From assembly GCF_007273535.1 (NCBI RefSeq), contig NZ_CM017506.1, positions 32,969-96,968 on the forward strand: DNA of 64,000 bases. The letters are read 5' to 3'. The position numbers were made by a program, and so were the translations under genes. This stretch comes from Niallia circulans. GTDB taxonomy: Bacteria > Bacillota > Bacilli > Bacillales > Cytobacillaceae. Of this stretch, positions 16,192-24,774 are shown piece by piece. Below the pieces are notes generated by a model. That model was not told the DNA's origin and made no database searches. It worked only from the letters and a program-made list of their open reading frames with translations. Numbering within the stretch: position 1 is the stretch's first letter; the number at the start of each line of letters is the position of its first letter.

Positions 16192-16771
16192 AATACAATT
16201 AATGTTAGTAGAAGATGATCCTGTTTGGATGAAGGGTATAGCGAATTATATCGAGGCTGAAGAAGACTTAACTGTTAATAAAAAAGCATACTCTAAAGAA
16301 GAAGCTTTAAATATAGATTGCTCTAATATAGATGTTGCTCTTTTAGATATTTCTTTATCTAAAAAAGAAGATTTTAGTGGTTTAGAAGTAGTTAAGCATT
16401 TGAAGGAAAAAGGAATAGATAAAGTTATCATGCTAACTTCATGGGAAGATCCAGCTGTAATTTTGAAGGCTTTTGATAATGGAGCGATTAATTTTATAAG
16501 TAAAAGTTCCTATAAAGAGATTCCTAACGTAATTAGAGAAGCCCATTTAAATAAAGTGAATATAAGACCAGATATATTTAATGTCATTATGAATGAATTA
16601 AAGCTAGAGCGTAAAACAAGAGTGCTAACGCCAATAGAAAGTGAAGTCTATAGGCTGAAAATAAAAGGATTTACACGTAGTCAAATAGCGCAAAAATTAG
16701 TTAAATCCACAGAAACAATTAAGAAGCAATTACAAATTATTAAGAAGAAACTTAATGATTCTGTCTCATGA
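16184..16771 (+). CDS. NarL/LuxR-type response regulator
   Basis: The receiver domain (residues 1-120) has acidic residues EDD at 10-12, phospho-acceptor Asp55 in VALLDISLS, Thr/Ser in MLTSWED and a conserved Lys in NFISKSS. The C-terminal part (about 145-192) is a LuxR helix-turn-helix (LTPIESEVYRLKIKGFTRSQ and TETIKKQL). It is the partner of the upstream kinase, translated from an overlapping start. It probably controls plasmid genes, perhaps transfer. At 195 residues it is slightly shorter than usual. Confidence 0.9.
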   Translation: MDKIQLMLVEDDPVWMKGIANYIEAEEDLTVNKKAYSKEEALNIDCSNIDVALLDISLSKKEDFSGLEVVKHLKEKGIDKVIMLTSWEDPAVILKAFDNGAINFISKSSYKEIPNVIREAHLNKVNIRPDIFNVIMNELKLERKTRVLTPIESEVYRLKIKGFTRSQIAQKLVKSTETIKKQLQIIKKKLNDSVS

Positions 16772-16776
16772 AAAAA

Positions 16777-16802
16777 GGGGGGGTAATATTTTAACCCTCC
16801 CC
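16777..16802. terminator. Bidirectional terminator between convergent regulators
   Basis: GGGGGGGT pairs with AACCCTCCCC with one bulge, flanked by A6 on the left and A5 on the right. On the minus strand it ends in T6, so it best terminates the XRE gene at 16837; it may also stop the response regulator transcript. Confidence 0.65.
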
Positions 16803-16836
16803 AAAAAGAACTATATCTAGTAAGATTTTACTATAA

Positions 16837-17289
16837 TCACTTATTCGTAATGGAATTAAAGAAAGTAATTATGTATTCGCGTTCTTTATCACTAAGGGTT
16901 TCGAATTTTTTTGCGAGAGAATAAATATTATTTAATGCTGGAGCTATATCTATTTTGAGAAAAGTTAATACAAAAGTAAAAATGAGTTCTATTTCACTCT
17001 CTGACATGCGTTCAATTAGATTGAATAGCTGTGTCTTTTTAGGATCAACAGAATTGATTTCTAAAGATTTTGGGGGTGGGGTATTTGGAAGTACATCATA
17101 AAGAGTAATTCCCATAGCCTCACATATCTTTATTAATAGTTGTATATTTACTGTTGTTAATCCATTTTCTATTTTACTAATATTACTTTGGGATGTTTCA
17201 GACAGTTCTGCAAGCATTGTTGAAGACATATTAATAGCTTTTCTAAAATTATATATATTTCTCCCTAATTCTTCGTTAAATTCATTCAT
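16837..17289 (-). CDS. XRE-family regulator, 150 residues
   Basis: The N-terminal helix-turn-helix is clear (residues 5-65: NIYNFRKAINMSSTMLAELS, then SQSNISKIENG and ICEAMGITLYDVL). The C-terminal part is helical, possibly for oligomerisation or ligand sensing. GAGGG lies before the ATG. It diverges from another small XRE gene, and two near-identical operator-like sites lie between them. One of the two probably represses both, as in phage-like switches controlling conjugation. Confidence 0.88.
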   Translation of the reverse strand: MNEFNEELGRNIYNFRKAINMSSTMLAELSETSQSNISKIENGLTTVNIQLLIKICEAMGITLYDVLPNTPPPKSLEINSVDPKKTQLFNLIERMSESEIELIFTFVLTFLKIDIAPALNNIYSLAKKFETLSDKEREYIITFFNSITNK

Positions 17290-17362
17290 ATACGTCCCTC
17301 ACAAATACCTAATTATGATAATAATATCAAAAAAAATATGTGATTATAATTTGTTCAACGAA

Positions 17363-17418
17363 ATATTCCAAATGAAATAATTTTATTATTGACATAAATA
17401 TTACAAATGGAATATTAT
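17363..17418. promoter_or_regulatory. Twin operators overlapping a sigma-A-type promoter
   Basis: ATATTCCAAATGAAATA (17363-17379) and ATATTACAAATGGAATA (17398-17414) share 15 of 17 bases and are imperfect palindromes 35 bases apart. Between and over them lies a promoter: TTGACA (17389-17394) and TATTAT (17413-17418), spacing 18. A bound repressor would block it. They sit between divergent XRE genes. Confidence 0.65.
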
Positions 17419-17439
17419 ATACATAAGGAGGTGAATACC

Positions 17440-17709
17440 ATTAGTAGATTAAGGGATCTAAGACTAGGAAAAGGCTGGACCCAATTTAAATTATCTGAAG
17501 TGTCGGGTGTGCCACAACCTACAATTTCTCATATTGAAACAGGAAACCGAAAAAATCCTAGTCATTCTATTGTTATGAAACTTTCTAGGGCTTTAAATAT
17601 TAAAGTTGAAGAAATTTTTGTACAAGAGGAAGTTAATTTAGACTATCAAGAAAATTGTATGAAAGGTGATGTGTTCGGTGAACAAGGTAGTATTAGTGAA
17701 AATGTGTAG
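17440..17709 (+). CDS. Small XRE-family regulator with unusual start
   Basis: The protein is a compact helix-turn-helix (SRLRDLRLGKGWTQFKLSEV, VPQPTISHIETG, LSRALNIKVEEIF) with a short acidic tail. The upstream in-frame ATG at 17407 has no ribosome site and overlaps the operator and -10 region. The strong AAGGAGGTG at 17425 is correctly placed for a rare ATT start at 17440, giving about 89 residues. ATT starts give low, often autoregulated translation. Alternatively GTG 17431 might be used. It probably binds the twin operators just upstream. Confidence 0.75.
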   Translation: MSRLRDLRLGKGWTQFKLSEVSGVPQPTISHIETGNRKNPSHSIVMKLSRALNIKVEEIFVQEEVNLDYQENCMKGDVFGEQGSISENV

Positions 17710-17956
17710 ATTTCATTTTTTACCTTATGTCAATCGGGTAACTGTTCGAACTTTTGGCAAAGAAGTTTACATATTAAAGTCAAACTTAATGGTTAAAAAT
17801 ATGGAAACGGATGAAATTAAAAGGCTTGAAGATATCTATTATGACATAAGAACTGTAAGAAACATTAGTGGAAATATTATAGCTAAACGTACAAATAGAA
17901 GAAAAGAATTATACTTTAATTCAACAAAAGCAAGAGCAAAAGCAAAAGTTATTTAA
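17702..17956 (+). CDS. Small basic protein downstream of XRE gene
   Basis: ATG 17702 overlaps the end of the XRE gene by eight bases, so translation is probably coupled. The 84-residue protein is basic (MCRFHFLPYVNRVTVRTFGK at the start, Arg/Lys-rich end). Its middle contains METDEIKRLEDIYYDIRTVRN, probably helical. No family is recognised. It could be a partner of the repressor; evidence is only the overlap. Confidence 0.5.
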   Translation: MCRFHFLPYVNRVTVRTFGKEVYILKSNLMVKNMETDEIKRLEDIYYDIRTVRNISGNIIAKRTNRRKELYFNSTKARAKAKVI

Positions 17957-18081
17957 TACAAACTGTTAAAAATACGTTATGATGTGTGCAATTTATTTAT
18001 TTGCACCAATGATCCTTGAAAATAAAATATGCGTGGTCTCGATGGAAATGGTCATATTCGAGTACTATACGACTTACTTGA

Positions 18082-18294
18082 GTTAGTGGGGGAACTGCTA
18101 AAAATCCACAAATTGACTGCATCGGTTAATATTAAACACTATTAATCGTAAGGTTGTTGGAACATGCCAAAATCCAGCAAAAAACACGTCGATGTTTAAT
18201 CGTAAGGTTGTTAGGACAAGCCAAAACCTAATAAAACGTCCAGTAATATTAACTATTGGTAAGGTTGTTGGAACAAGCCAAAAACCAACAAAAA
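18082..18294 (+). repeat. Four covarying hairpins with a shared loop at the head of the transfer operon
   Basis: Three clear copies begin with AAGGTTGTT at 18150, 18204 and 18261, and a weaker one lies at 18083-18113. Stems are TTGTTGG/CCAGCAA, TTGTTAGG/CCTAATAA and TTGTTGG/CCAACAA. Differences keep pairing, including G-U pairs, so the structure appears selected. Loops share RACAWGCCAAAA. They lie 250-460 bases before the first transfer gene. A minus-strand frame with GFWLVPTTL-type repeats exists only as a by-product of the repeated DNA. Confidence 0.65.
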
Positions 18295-18399
18295 TGGGGA
18301 GAAGATTGTTTATTGCTATCGGTAGGACGATATAAAGTAATAAACCCTTGTTCTCGAATGAATATGAATATACTCGCAATAGCGTTTTTATAAAATTAA

Positions 18400-18425
18400 C
18401 GGAGGTTGCTATTATGCGACCTCCG
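18400..18425. terminator. Very stable GC-rich hairpin before the first transfer gene
   Basis: CGGAGGTTGC pairs with GCGACCTCCG (10 bases, one G-U) around TATTAT. There is no T tract on the plus strand. On the minus strand TTAATTTT follows, so it could be a minus-strand terminator or part of a plus-strand leader structure. Confidence 0.5.
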
Positions 18426-18545
18426 ATATAGTAAAAATGAATTGTAAACATGATAACGTATGAAACAAATTAGATTTTCCTTTAATTAATCCTTAACAGT
18501 TGTTAATAAAGAACGATAATAAAATTGAGGAGGTGTTGGTAAATA

Positions 18546-19694
18546 ATGAAAAAAAAGGTACTCGCAACTGCAATAACAATTTCATTACTTGCCGTAGGAA
18601 CAGGTGCTTATGCTTATAATGAGAAAGTTGAAGCTGCTCAACTAGAGCAACAAAGAATTCATACAGTCGAGAAGGCTGAGAAGGCTGTAAAAGCTCTTTA
18701 TAACAGCGATAGAACAGCTTTAGCTTCTGGCCTTGAAAGTAAGTTGAAAGCTGCTGAGGCTGCGGTTAAGAAGGTAGGAGATTCAGATGAAAAATCCCTT
18801 CTATCAAAAGAGATTAGTAATGCCGAAGAGATATCCAATATTCAATCAGAAGTTTCCAGCATCCTAAAGAATGGAGTGGTTGTTGAGAAAGCTTCTGAAA
18901 AACAAGTTAAAACAGTTTCTGAGAAGGTAAGCTTGGTTAAAGATTGGAATGAAGCAATTTATAGTTCATTAACAAAGCAATTAGATGAGGCTAGTAAGCA
19001 ATTAGCTACAATTAATGAGGCATCTAAAAAAGTGAAAGAAGCAGAAAAGACATTGAAGGAAAAGGATTATGATTCTGCATCCAAACTTGTTGCAAAAGTG
19101 AAGAATGATGAAAAGCAAAGTGAGCTTACTAAACAATTGAAGACTGTAAATGAAAAGCTAGTTGCTAAAGCAGAAGAAGCTAAACGAAAAGAAGCTAAAC
19201 GAAAAGAAGCTGAGGCAATTGCTGCTAAAGAAACTTCTGCAGTTTCTTCTAACAATACTTCTTCTACAACTAGTGTAAGCTCAAGCTCAAGTGCAAGTTC
19301 AGTTTCTAACTCAAGCTCAAGCTCAAATAGCTCAAGCTCAGGTGGGGCAAGTAATCCAAGCTCAAGTGCTACATATAGTAGTTCTACTGGTTCGACAAGT
19401 GGTGGTAGTTCTTCAACTGGATCAAGCAATAAAACAACTGCTACCTCAAACAATTCAGCGACTTCAAATAAGTCAAATGGTTCAAGTAGTACTAGCAAGT
19501 CAAATAGCAGTTCTACAAATAAATCTAGTTCTTCTAGTAAGTCTAGTGGTTCTACTTCTTCTAATAACACTGGAAAAGTTTCAAATGTTGAGAAGACAGG
19601 GGAAGGAACAATTGATCCTACTGGTAATGGTAAAACTGCAGAACAAGGTTCATCGACTTATGAAAAAGGAACTTTTGAGTGGGGCGGCTGGTAA
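18546..19694 (+). CDS. Secreted serine-rich coiled-coil protein
   Basis: A signal peptide or anchor is clear at residues 1-25 (KKKVLATAITISLLAVGTGAYA). Residues 30-220 form charged coiled coils with duplicated KRKEA units. Residues 230-345 are extremely Ser/Asn/Thr-rich and could be glycosylated or act as a wall-spanning stalk. The end is GTFEWGGW, with no LPXTG. It is the first gene of the transfer region after the repeated hairpins; AGGAGGTG precedes the ATG. It may be a surface component of the mating apparatus. The Ser-rich part reflects tandem AGCTCAAG-type DNA repeats. Confidence 0.75.
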   Translation: MKKKVLATAITISLLAVGTGAYAYNEKVEAAQLEQQRIHTVEKAEKAVKALYNSDRTALASGLESKLKAAEAAVKKVGDSDEKSLLSKEISNAEEISNIQSEVSSILKNGVVVEKASEKQVKTVSEKVSLVKDWNEAIYSSLTKQLDEASKQLATINEASKKVKEAEKTLKEKDYDSASKLVAKVKNDEKQSELTKQLKTVNEKLVAKAEEAKRKEAKRKEAEAIAAKETSAVSSNNTSSTTSVSSSSSASSVSNSSSSSNSSSSGGASNPSSSATYSSSTGSTSGGSSSTGSSNKTTATSNNSATSNKSNGSSSTSKSNSSSTNKSSSSSKSSGSTSSNNTGKVSNVEKTGEGTIDPTGNGKTAEQGSSTYEKGTFEWGGW

Positions 19695-19699
19695 TAAAG

Positions 19700-19741
19700 A
19701 AAAAAGTCTAGTAACTAATATATAGTTGCTAGACTTTTTTT
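19700..19741 (+). terminator. Intra-operon terminator 1
   Basis: AAAAAAGTCTAGTAACT pairs with AGTTGCTAGACTTTTTT with small mismatches around AATATAT. Only 35 bases separate its T run from the next ATG, leaving no room for a promoter. Confidence 0.85.
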
Positions 19742-19776
19742 ATGCCTTTAAACGGATTTTGAGGTGAATTATTTTA

Positions 19777-22700
19777 ATGGGTAATAAAATTAAAAAAACT
19801 AGCTTTAAGTTAATTTCTGTATTTGTATTAATGACTTTATTTTTACAAATACTTGAGTACCCTTTATCTGTGACTTTTGCAGAAACGATTTCCTTAGAGG
19901 ATGAAAATTCTCCTGAAGAAATTAATGAAACGAATGTAAACGAGACTGAAAAGTTGACTGGAAGAGAATACGTCTCAGGAGATGAGCCTATAGCAAAGCC
20001 GACTTTGGAGGAAATTGTAGGTGAAAAAGAGGCTGAAAAAGAAATAGACTACCTTACAGTTAACGAAAAAGGCGAGTTAATGTATGGAGATGAGCCTTTA
20101 TATGTTGGTGCAGGTAACGAACTGATACCTGCCAAGCTTGATGATCTAATGAAAAAGGGTGTTAAGCAAAAACTTACAGTAGCAACAGCGGTAAAAAGCA
20201 TTATATTTGGTAAAATCGTAAGTGCTGCGTCTGCTCCAGATATTGAATACCGTGGACAAATTAGTTATGGTGGTTCAATTGTAGGTGATTTTCGAGTTAA
20301 TGGAGTACAAGCTTTCTGTATTGAACACGAAAAGCCTACTCCTGGTACTGGAGCATCTTATGAGTCTCCTGTTCCCTATAATAATGCTAAGATCCTGAAA
20401 GCTTTGTATTATGGCTGGAATGGCCCTGAAAATATATTTGGTAGTGATAAAGCACGCGGTATTGTGGTCACATCATTGGTTTTATCTAGGCTTTACAATG
20501 GGGATTATGCAGGTGGTCAAAGTATCTCAGGTTACGATAAACTGTGGGACTTATCTCAAAATGGGTCTGTACCTGATGATGATGTATCAATGTATAGAGA
20601 AAAGCTGACAGTAAGCTTTTCTAATGGAGTTCAAAAAACCCAAACTACTAAATTTGAAGCAGATAAATCAAATACTTTAACTTTTACTATTCCTGATGAA
20701 GTTAAGTTGATTAATGAGACGGATAACTACTCTAAACGTGGTGGGAAGGTAACAGTTTCTGGTGGGGATTGGTTCTATTTTGAGGCACCTTCAGATTATG
20801 CTGGAAAGCTGGATACAGGAAATATTCGAGGTTCTATGAAAGCTTTCCAATCTATAATCTCAGTTCCTAAATCTTCTGGCTATCAAACATTGGGTTATGG
20901 AGAATGGTATACTGACCCTGCTCAAACAGTCCGAATTCAAGCTCAATTTGAAAAGCAAGAAGTTACAATGTGGATCGACCATAAAGATAGACAAACAGGA
21001 GAAAAGATTTTAGGAGAAAAGAAAACAGTTACAATAGGTGACAGTTATAAAGTGTCATATAAGAATAACTTGAAATCAGATGGTCAGGATGCCTTACTCG
21101 ATGATGATAAATCAAAGAGTGGAACTGTACCAAATAAGAATTTCACTGTAACATTTTGGTACACTACAGCATGGGATTTATATGCAGAATATAAGGACTA
21201 CCAAACAGGTGAAACCATAAGAAAGACGGATAAGATCGGTACTTATAAAGTAGGTACAGATTATAACTTCGATGCCAGGACAAGTATAACTTATCAGGAT
21301 ATTTCTTATAAATTAAGAGGTTCTGCAGCTAAATCGGGTACAATGCCAAGGAAAGACAAAACAATTACACTTAATTATGATCCTTATGTGTGGGTGAATG
21401 TTTGGGAACAAAATATGTATCCTGAAAATGATGTATTTAATCATATAAAGGAAAGATATAAAGTAGGTACAACAAATAAATTTACGGCTCCAGATACACA
21501 TGAGTTAAGTGGTAATAGAATTTATGATTTATTTGGCAACAATTCCGTATCAATTTTAACTCCACATAATAATGATGCTTCGCACACTTTTGATTATAAG
21601 CTTCGCAGAAGTGTTACAGTCAATTATTTGGATGAAAGAACAGGGGAAAAGGTTGCTGAAGTAAAGACATATAATCTACACGAAAAGGATAAATACTCAG
21701 AAGGTCCAATCACTATAAAAGATGGTGAATATACCCTTCGGTATGTCAGAACTGATGGGGATACGGAAAGTGGAATAATGGGAACTAACAATATTGTTAT
21801 TAACTATTATTACGATAAACCGTTGATTAAAACTGGTTTAGAGAAAGTACAAATATATACAGCTAAAGCAGAAGAAGGATTACCAGTTCGAGTTTATCTT
21901 TCAAAAGTAATAAATTACAAAGGTGATAGTACTAAAATAAAAGACTATGATGATACGAATAAAACAATAAACGTTTCTTTATATCAAGGGTCTACAAAGA
22001 TTACAGATAAGAAATACACGGCTTCCAAACTTCCTGAGTATTTGGAGTTTGAAATCCCTAAAAATAAGTTAGCAGTTAATGAAAATAAAACATATACCGT
22101 TAAACTTGAAGGGTTTAATAAAAATGATTTTGATGTAATTAAAGGGAAGGAGAGTCTTGCGACAAAAGGGTATACAGCCTTTGAAGGTACTGTTACCTTC
22201 GATGTGAAAAGAGAGTCTGCACATGAAGGTAGTAAATCTTATGTTGTTATGACAGAAAAGACACCTGAAACAACAATGAAATCATTTTATGAGACTATTA
22301 AATATGAGGCTACACCTTTAGAAAAGGTAAGAACTGGATATGGAGTAGAAACAAAAGTGAGTTTTGATTACAGCAATGAGCTGGGAACAGATTATCAGTT
22401 CGCTACAAAGGTTAATGAAAATAAAATTTCCTTCTATGCTCCTGATAGTTTAAGAGATTCCTATCTTGATTATCCAACTGAAGGATCTGATATGAAAATA
22501 GAACTTCTCAATAAGGAAACTTCCAAACAGCTAAATGGTGATTTTGTCCGTTCCAATGAGTTTATCTTTCCTCATATGAATGTTGAAAAACTTACAGGAA
22601 ATCTATTCACGGATGAGCAAGTAGCTAATAAAGATAGTAACATTACAGATGAGATTCGAGATGGTGGTAATAAATTCTATACACCAATCTGGAATGACTT

Positions 22701-22926
22701 AGGAACATATGACGTATCTTATAAGTCTACAGAAATCGGAGCAAATAAGGTGAAGCTTCAAATAGAAGATAATATTAATCTTTTTGCTCATATGTATGTT
22801 CATATAGATTCTGAGACGATTGATCAGGACGCAATACTTTTAAAACCAGTTAATGGTGATGATCCATTCCCTGAAGGGCTTCCAGCTGGCTGGACTCAAT
22901 CAGATATAGATTGGATAACAAAATAA
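19777..22926 (+). CDS. Large surface protein with thioester-like (TED) domain and MucBP-like repeats
   Basis: A signal peptide occupies residues 1-36. About residues 155-290 resemble the thioester domain of Gram-positive adhesins: Cys181 in VQAFCIEHEKPTPGTG and then KALYYGWNGP. The usual TQxxIW segment, which supplies the Gln of the thioester, reads VTSLVLSRLYNG here, so the bond probably cannot form. From about 400 follow repeats like MucBP (VTMWIDHKDRQTGEKI, LYAEYKDYQTGETI, VTVNYLDERTGEKV). The end has no LPXTG or membrane anchor, so it may be held by partner proteins such as the WxL/DUF916 set. It probably serves cell contact during mating (inference). Confidence 0.75.
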   Translation: MGNKIKKTSFKLISVFVLMTLFLQILEYPLSVTFAETISLEDENSPEEINETNVNETEKLTGREYVSGDEPIAKPTLEEIVGEKEAEKEIDYLTVNEKGELMYGDEPLYVGAGNELIPAKLDDLMKKGVKQKLTVATAVKSIIFGKIVSAASAPDIEYRGQISYGGSIVGDFRVNGVQAFCIEHEKPTPGTGASYESPVPYNNAKILKALYYGWNGPENIFGSDKARGIVVTSLVLSRLYNGDYAGGQSISGYDKLWDLSQNGSVPDDDVSMYREKLTVSFSNGVQKTQTTKFEADKSNTLTFTIPDEVKLINETDNYSKRGGKVTVSGGDWFYFEAPSDYAGKLDTGNIRGSMKAFQSIISVPKSSGYQTLGYGEWYTDPAQTVRIQAQFEKQEVTMWIDHKDRQTGEKILGEKKTVTIGDSYKVSYKNNLKSDGQDALLDDDKSKSGTVPNKNFTVTFWYTTAWDLYAEYKDYQTGETIRKTDKIGTYKVGTDYNFDARTSITYQDISYKLRGSAAKSGTMPRKDKTITLNYDPYVWVNVWEQNMYPENDVFNHIKERYKVGTTNKFTAPDTHELSGNRIYDLFGNNSVSILTPHNNDASHTFDYKLRRSVTVNYLDERTGEKVAEVKTYNLHEKDKYSEGPITIKDGEYTLRYVRTDGDTESGIMGTNNIVINYYYDKPLIKTGLEKVQIYTAKAEEGLPVRVYLSKVINYKGDSTKIKDYDDTNKTINVSLYQGSTKITDKKYTASKLPEYLEFEIPKNKLAVNENKTYTVKLEGFNKNDFDVIKGKESLATKGYTAFEGTVTFDVKRESAHEGSKSYVVMTEKTPETTMKSFYETIKYEATPLEKVRTGYGVETKVSFDYSNELGTDYQFATKVNENKISFYAPDSLRDSYLDYPTEGSDMKIELLNKETSKQLNGDFVRSNEFIFPHMNVEKLTGNLFTDEQVANKDSNITDEIRDGGNKFYTPIWNDLGTYDVSYKSTEIGANKVKLQIEDNINLFAHMYVHIDSETIDQDAILLKPVNGDDPFPEGLPAGWTQSDIDWITK

Positions 22927-22935
22927 AATTCAGAA

Positions 22936-22972
22936 GAAAAGAAGTCTTTTATTAAAAAGACTTCTTTTTTTA
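22936..22972 (+). terminator. Intra-operon terminator 2
   Basis: AAAAGAAGTCTTTT pairs with AAAAAGACTTCTTTTT around ATT, and the T tract runs into the next ribosome site AGGAGG at 22975. Confidence 0.85.
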
Positions 22973-22988
22973 TTAGGAGGAAATTAAT

Positions 22989-23180
22989 ATGATAAATATT
23001 TTAAATGATTACTTTTGGATAGTACTAATAGCTAGTGGTTTGTTAATGGTTCTAACAATCGTGACTAGAGTTAAATTGGCGAAGGTAAAGAGAGATAAAG
23101 TACTTTATAACATCTATAGTGTAATTCTTGTAGTTGTTTTTCTACTATTAATCGCTTATAAAATGGACTTTTTTAGATGA
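22989..23180 (+). CDS. Small two-helix membrane protein
   Basis: The 63-residue protein has two membrane helices (residues 8-26 and 42-58) joined by a basic loop (RVKLAKVKRDK). AGGAGG precedes the ATG. The stop overlaps the next start (ATGA). It begins the Tad-like pilus block and is probably an assembly factor or membrane platform part. No family recognised. Confidence 0.65.
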   Translation: MINILNDYFWIVLIASGLLMVLTIVTRVKLAKVKRDKVLYNIYSVILVVVFLLLIAYKMDFFR

Positions 23181-23557
23181 GACATGCTCCCAAGTGGATG
23201 ATTTTATTTTTAATAGGAATCATCGCTATTGTTACAGTTAGCATCTATTCCATGCAAAGTTACAGATATAACGATTTAACCAATGTTTTAAATGAGGCTG
23301 CTAATATTGCACTTACTAAAAGCCTGGATAACAGCACAAGGGCTATTGAAGATAAAGCAGCTATAGTTGAACCAGTATTTGAGGAAAAGTTTAAGAATCA
23401 ATTTGAAAAGTCAAATGTGAAAGTCAATGTAAAAAGTTATAGCTTTGAATATTTAAAAACCAGTGATGGTTATTTAAAAGCAGTGAAAATAAAAGTTACA
23501 GATGATGAGGATACGGTGTATCAAACGACTTTTGTAACAGATATTGTAAATGGTTAA
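23177..23557 (+). CDS. Pilin-like single-pass protein (TadE-like position)
   Basis: After a short basic start, residues 7-25 form a membrane helix (WMILFLIGIIAIVTVSIYSM). About 100 extracellular residues follow, with helix NVLNEAANIALTKSLDNSTRAIE and a beta-rich end (VNVKSYSFEYLKT, VYQTTFVTDI). This plan resembles minor pilins or pseudopilins such as TadE/TadF. It is followed by a TadA-type ATPase. No classic prepilin cleavage site is obvious, so the assignment rests on architecture and neighbours. Confidence 0.6.
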   Translation: MRHAPKWMILFLIGIIAIVTVSIYSMQSYRYNDLTNVLNEAANIALTKSLDNSTRAIEDKAAIVEPVFEEKFKNQFEKSNVKVNVKSYSFEYLKTSDGYLKAVKIKVTDDEDTVYQTTFVTDIVNG

Positions 23558-23583
23558 GAGCTTAGGAGAAAGGAAGGTATGTA

Positions 23584-24774
23584 ATGTCTATATCTGAGGA
23601 TCTCTTATTAGAGATTAAAAATGATCTTAGAGAGAATCATGCTGAGGAATTTCAAGAAGCATTTGCTGACTTGGAAACCAGAGAAGTACTAAAGAAAATT
23701 ATTGCAAACAAGCATGGTTCTATTTTAAATGATGATGAAAAACTGGAATCCGTTGTAAGGGAGCTAGTAGGATTAGGATTGGTTGAAGAGTTAAGGGAGG
23801 ATTTAAGAGTCACGGATGTTGGCTTTGATGGTACAAAGTTAATTGTGGAAGGAAACGGTATCGAAAAGTATTCATTGGAAACTGTTTCTGAAAATGAAGT
23901 AATAAAATTAATAGCTAAATTTTCTAATTCTACTGGAAAAGAAATTTCAAGTAAAAATCCAATCCTTAACACTAGTAAAGACTTTATGCGATTAAACGCT
24001 GTTCATAAACAAAATGCACCTAGTGGAACTACAATGGCAATTCGTATTTCTCGACCATATATGGCATTAAGCGAAGAGAACTTTAAGGATTTTGCTCCTT
24101 TAGAAATTTTAGAGTTCTTAAAGGCTGCTGTTAAGGGAAGGTCAAATATGGTTATTGCTGGGGAGACTGGTTCAGGGAAAACCGAATTTCAAAAGCTTTT
24201 AATGAGTTATATCCCTTTTAAAGAAAGAATGGCAGTTATTGAATCAACCATAGATATTTACGCAAAAGAATTATGGCCTGACAAGGATATATTCAGTTGG
24301 TTAGCAACTGAGGGAGTAAGTATAGAAGAGCTAATAGCATATGCTGGACTCAGAAGTCATCCCGTTTGGATTATAGTTGGTGAAATCCTTGGAAAAGAAG
24401 TTTATCAAATGTTACAAGGGATTTTGACAGGACATAGATTTATGACTACTGCTCATGCTTATGATGCCAGAGCTATCCCAAAACGTTTACTTGGTATGGC
24501 GAAATCTGGTTATGAAGTAGACGATAAAATGTTTTTAGATGATATCTATAGTTATGTTCATTTTGGCATTCATCTAAAAAAGATAAATGGTCGACGTTTC
24601 TTATCGGAAATTGTAGAGTTTCATGGAGATCACACAGCTACCACAGTTTTTAAACAAAGAATGAAAAAAGATGGATCATTAGATATATCATATGGAGAAC
24701 TTAGCCAGGACTTCTTTGAAAGAATTCACGAATTGGGTTCAGACTTTGAAGGATTTAAAAGGGATGAGGAATAA
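23584..24774 (+). CDS. TadA/CpaF/VirB11-type secretion ATPase
   Basis: The 396-residue protein has Walker A GETGSGKT at 193-200, an Asp box (MAVIESTIDIYAKEL), Walker B-like HPVWIIVGEILGKE and a His box (LTGHRFMTTAHA). These are hallmarks of the PilT/VirB11 superfamily hexamers that drive type II, Tad pilus and some type IV secretion systems. Two TadB/TadC-like membrane genes follow directly, so a Tad-type pilus motor is most likely. Gram-positive conjugation operons normally lack this ATPase, which makes its presence notable. Confidence 0.88.
   Translation: MSISEDLLLEIKNDLRENHAEEFQEAFADLETREVLKKIIANKHGSILNDDEKLESVVRELVGLGLVEELREDLRVTDVGFDGTKLIVEGNGIEKYSLETVSENEVIKLIAKFSNSTGKEISSKNPILNTSKDFMRLNAVHKQNAPSGTTMAIRISRPYMALSEENFKDFAPLEILEFLKAAVKGRSNMVIAGETGSGKTEFQKLLMSYIPFKERMAVIESTIDIYAKELWPDKDIFSWLATEGVSIEELIAYAGLRSHPVWIIVGEILGKEVYQMLQGILTGHRFMTTAHAYDARAIPKRLLGMAKSGYEVDDKMFLDDIYSYVHFGIHLKKINGRRFLSEIVEFHGDHTATTVFKQRMKKDGSLDISYGELSQDFFERIHELGSDFEGFKRDEE

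Noticed and set aside
18082..18294. CRISPR array
   Set aside because: The repeats are 54-57 bases apart with partly conserved spacers and varying stems, and no cas genes are present.
18098..18451. Minus-strand frame with GFWLVPTTL-like repeats
   Set aside because: The protein repeats arise from the tandem hairpin DNA; there is no ribosome site, and the base changes preserve RNA pairing rather than codons.
19067..19725. Long alternative frames (Leu/Glu-rich minus strand, Gln/Val-rich plus strand) over the Ser-rich gene
   Set aside because: They are shadows of repetitive Ser codons; they lack ribosome sites and have abnormal composition.
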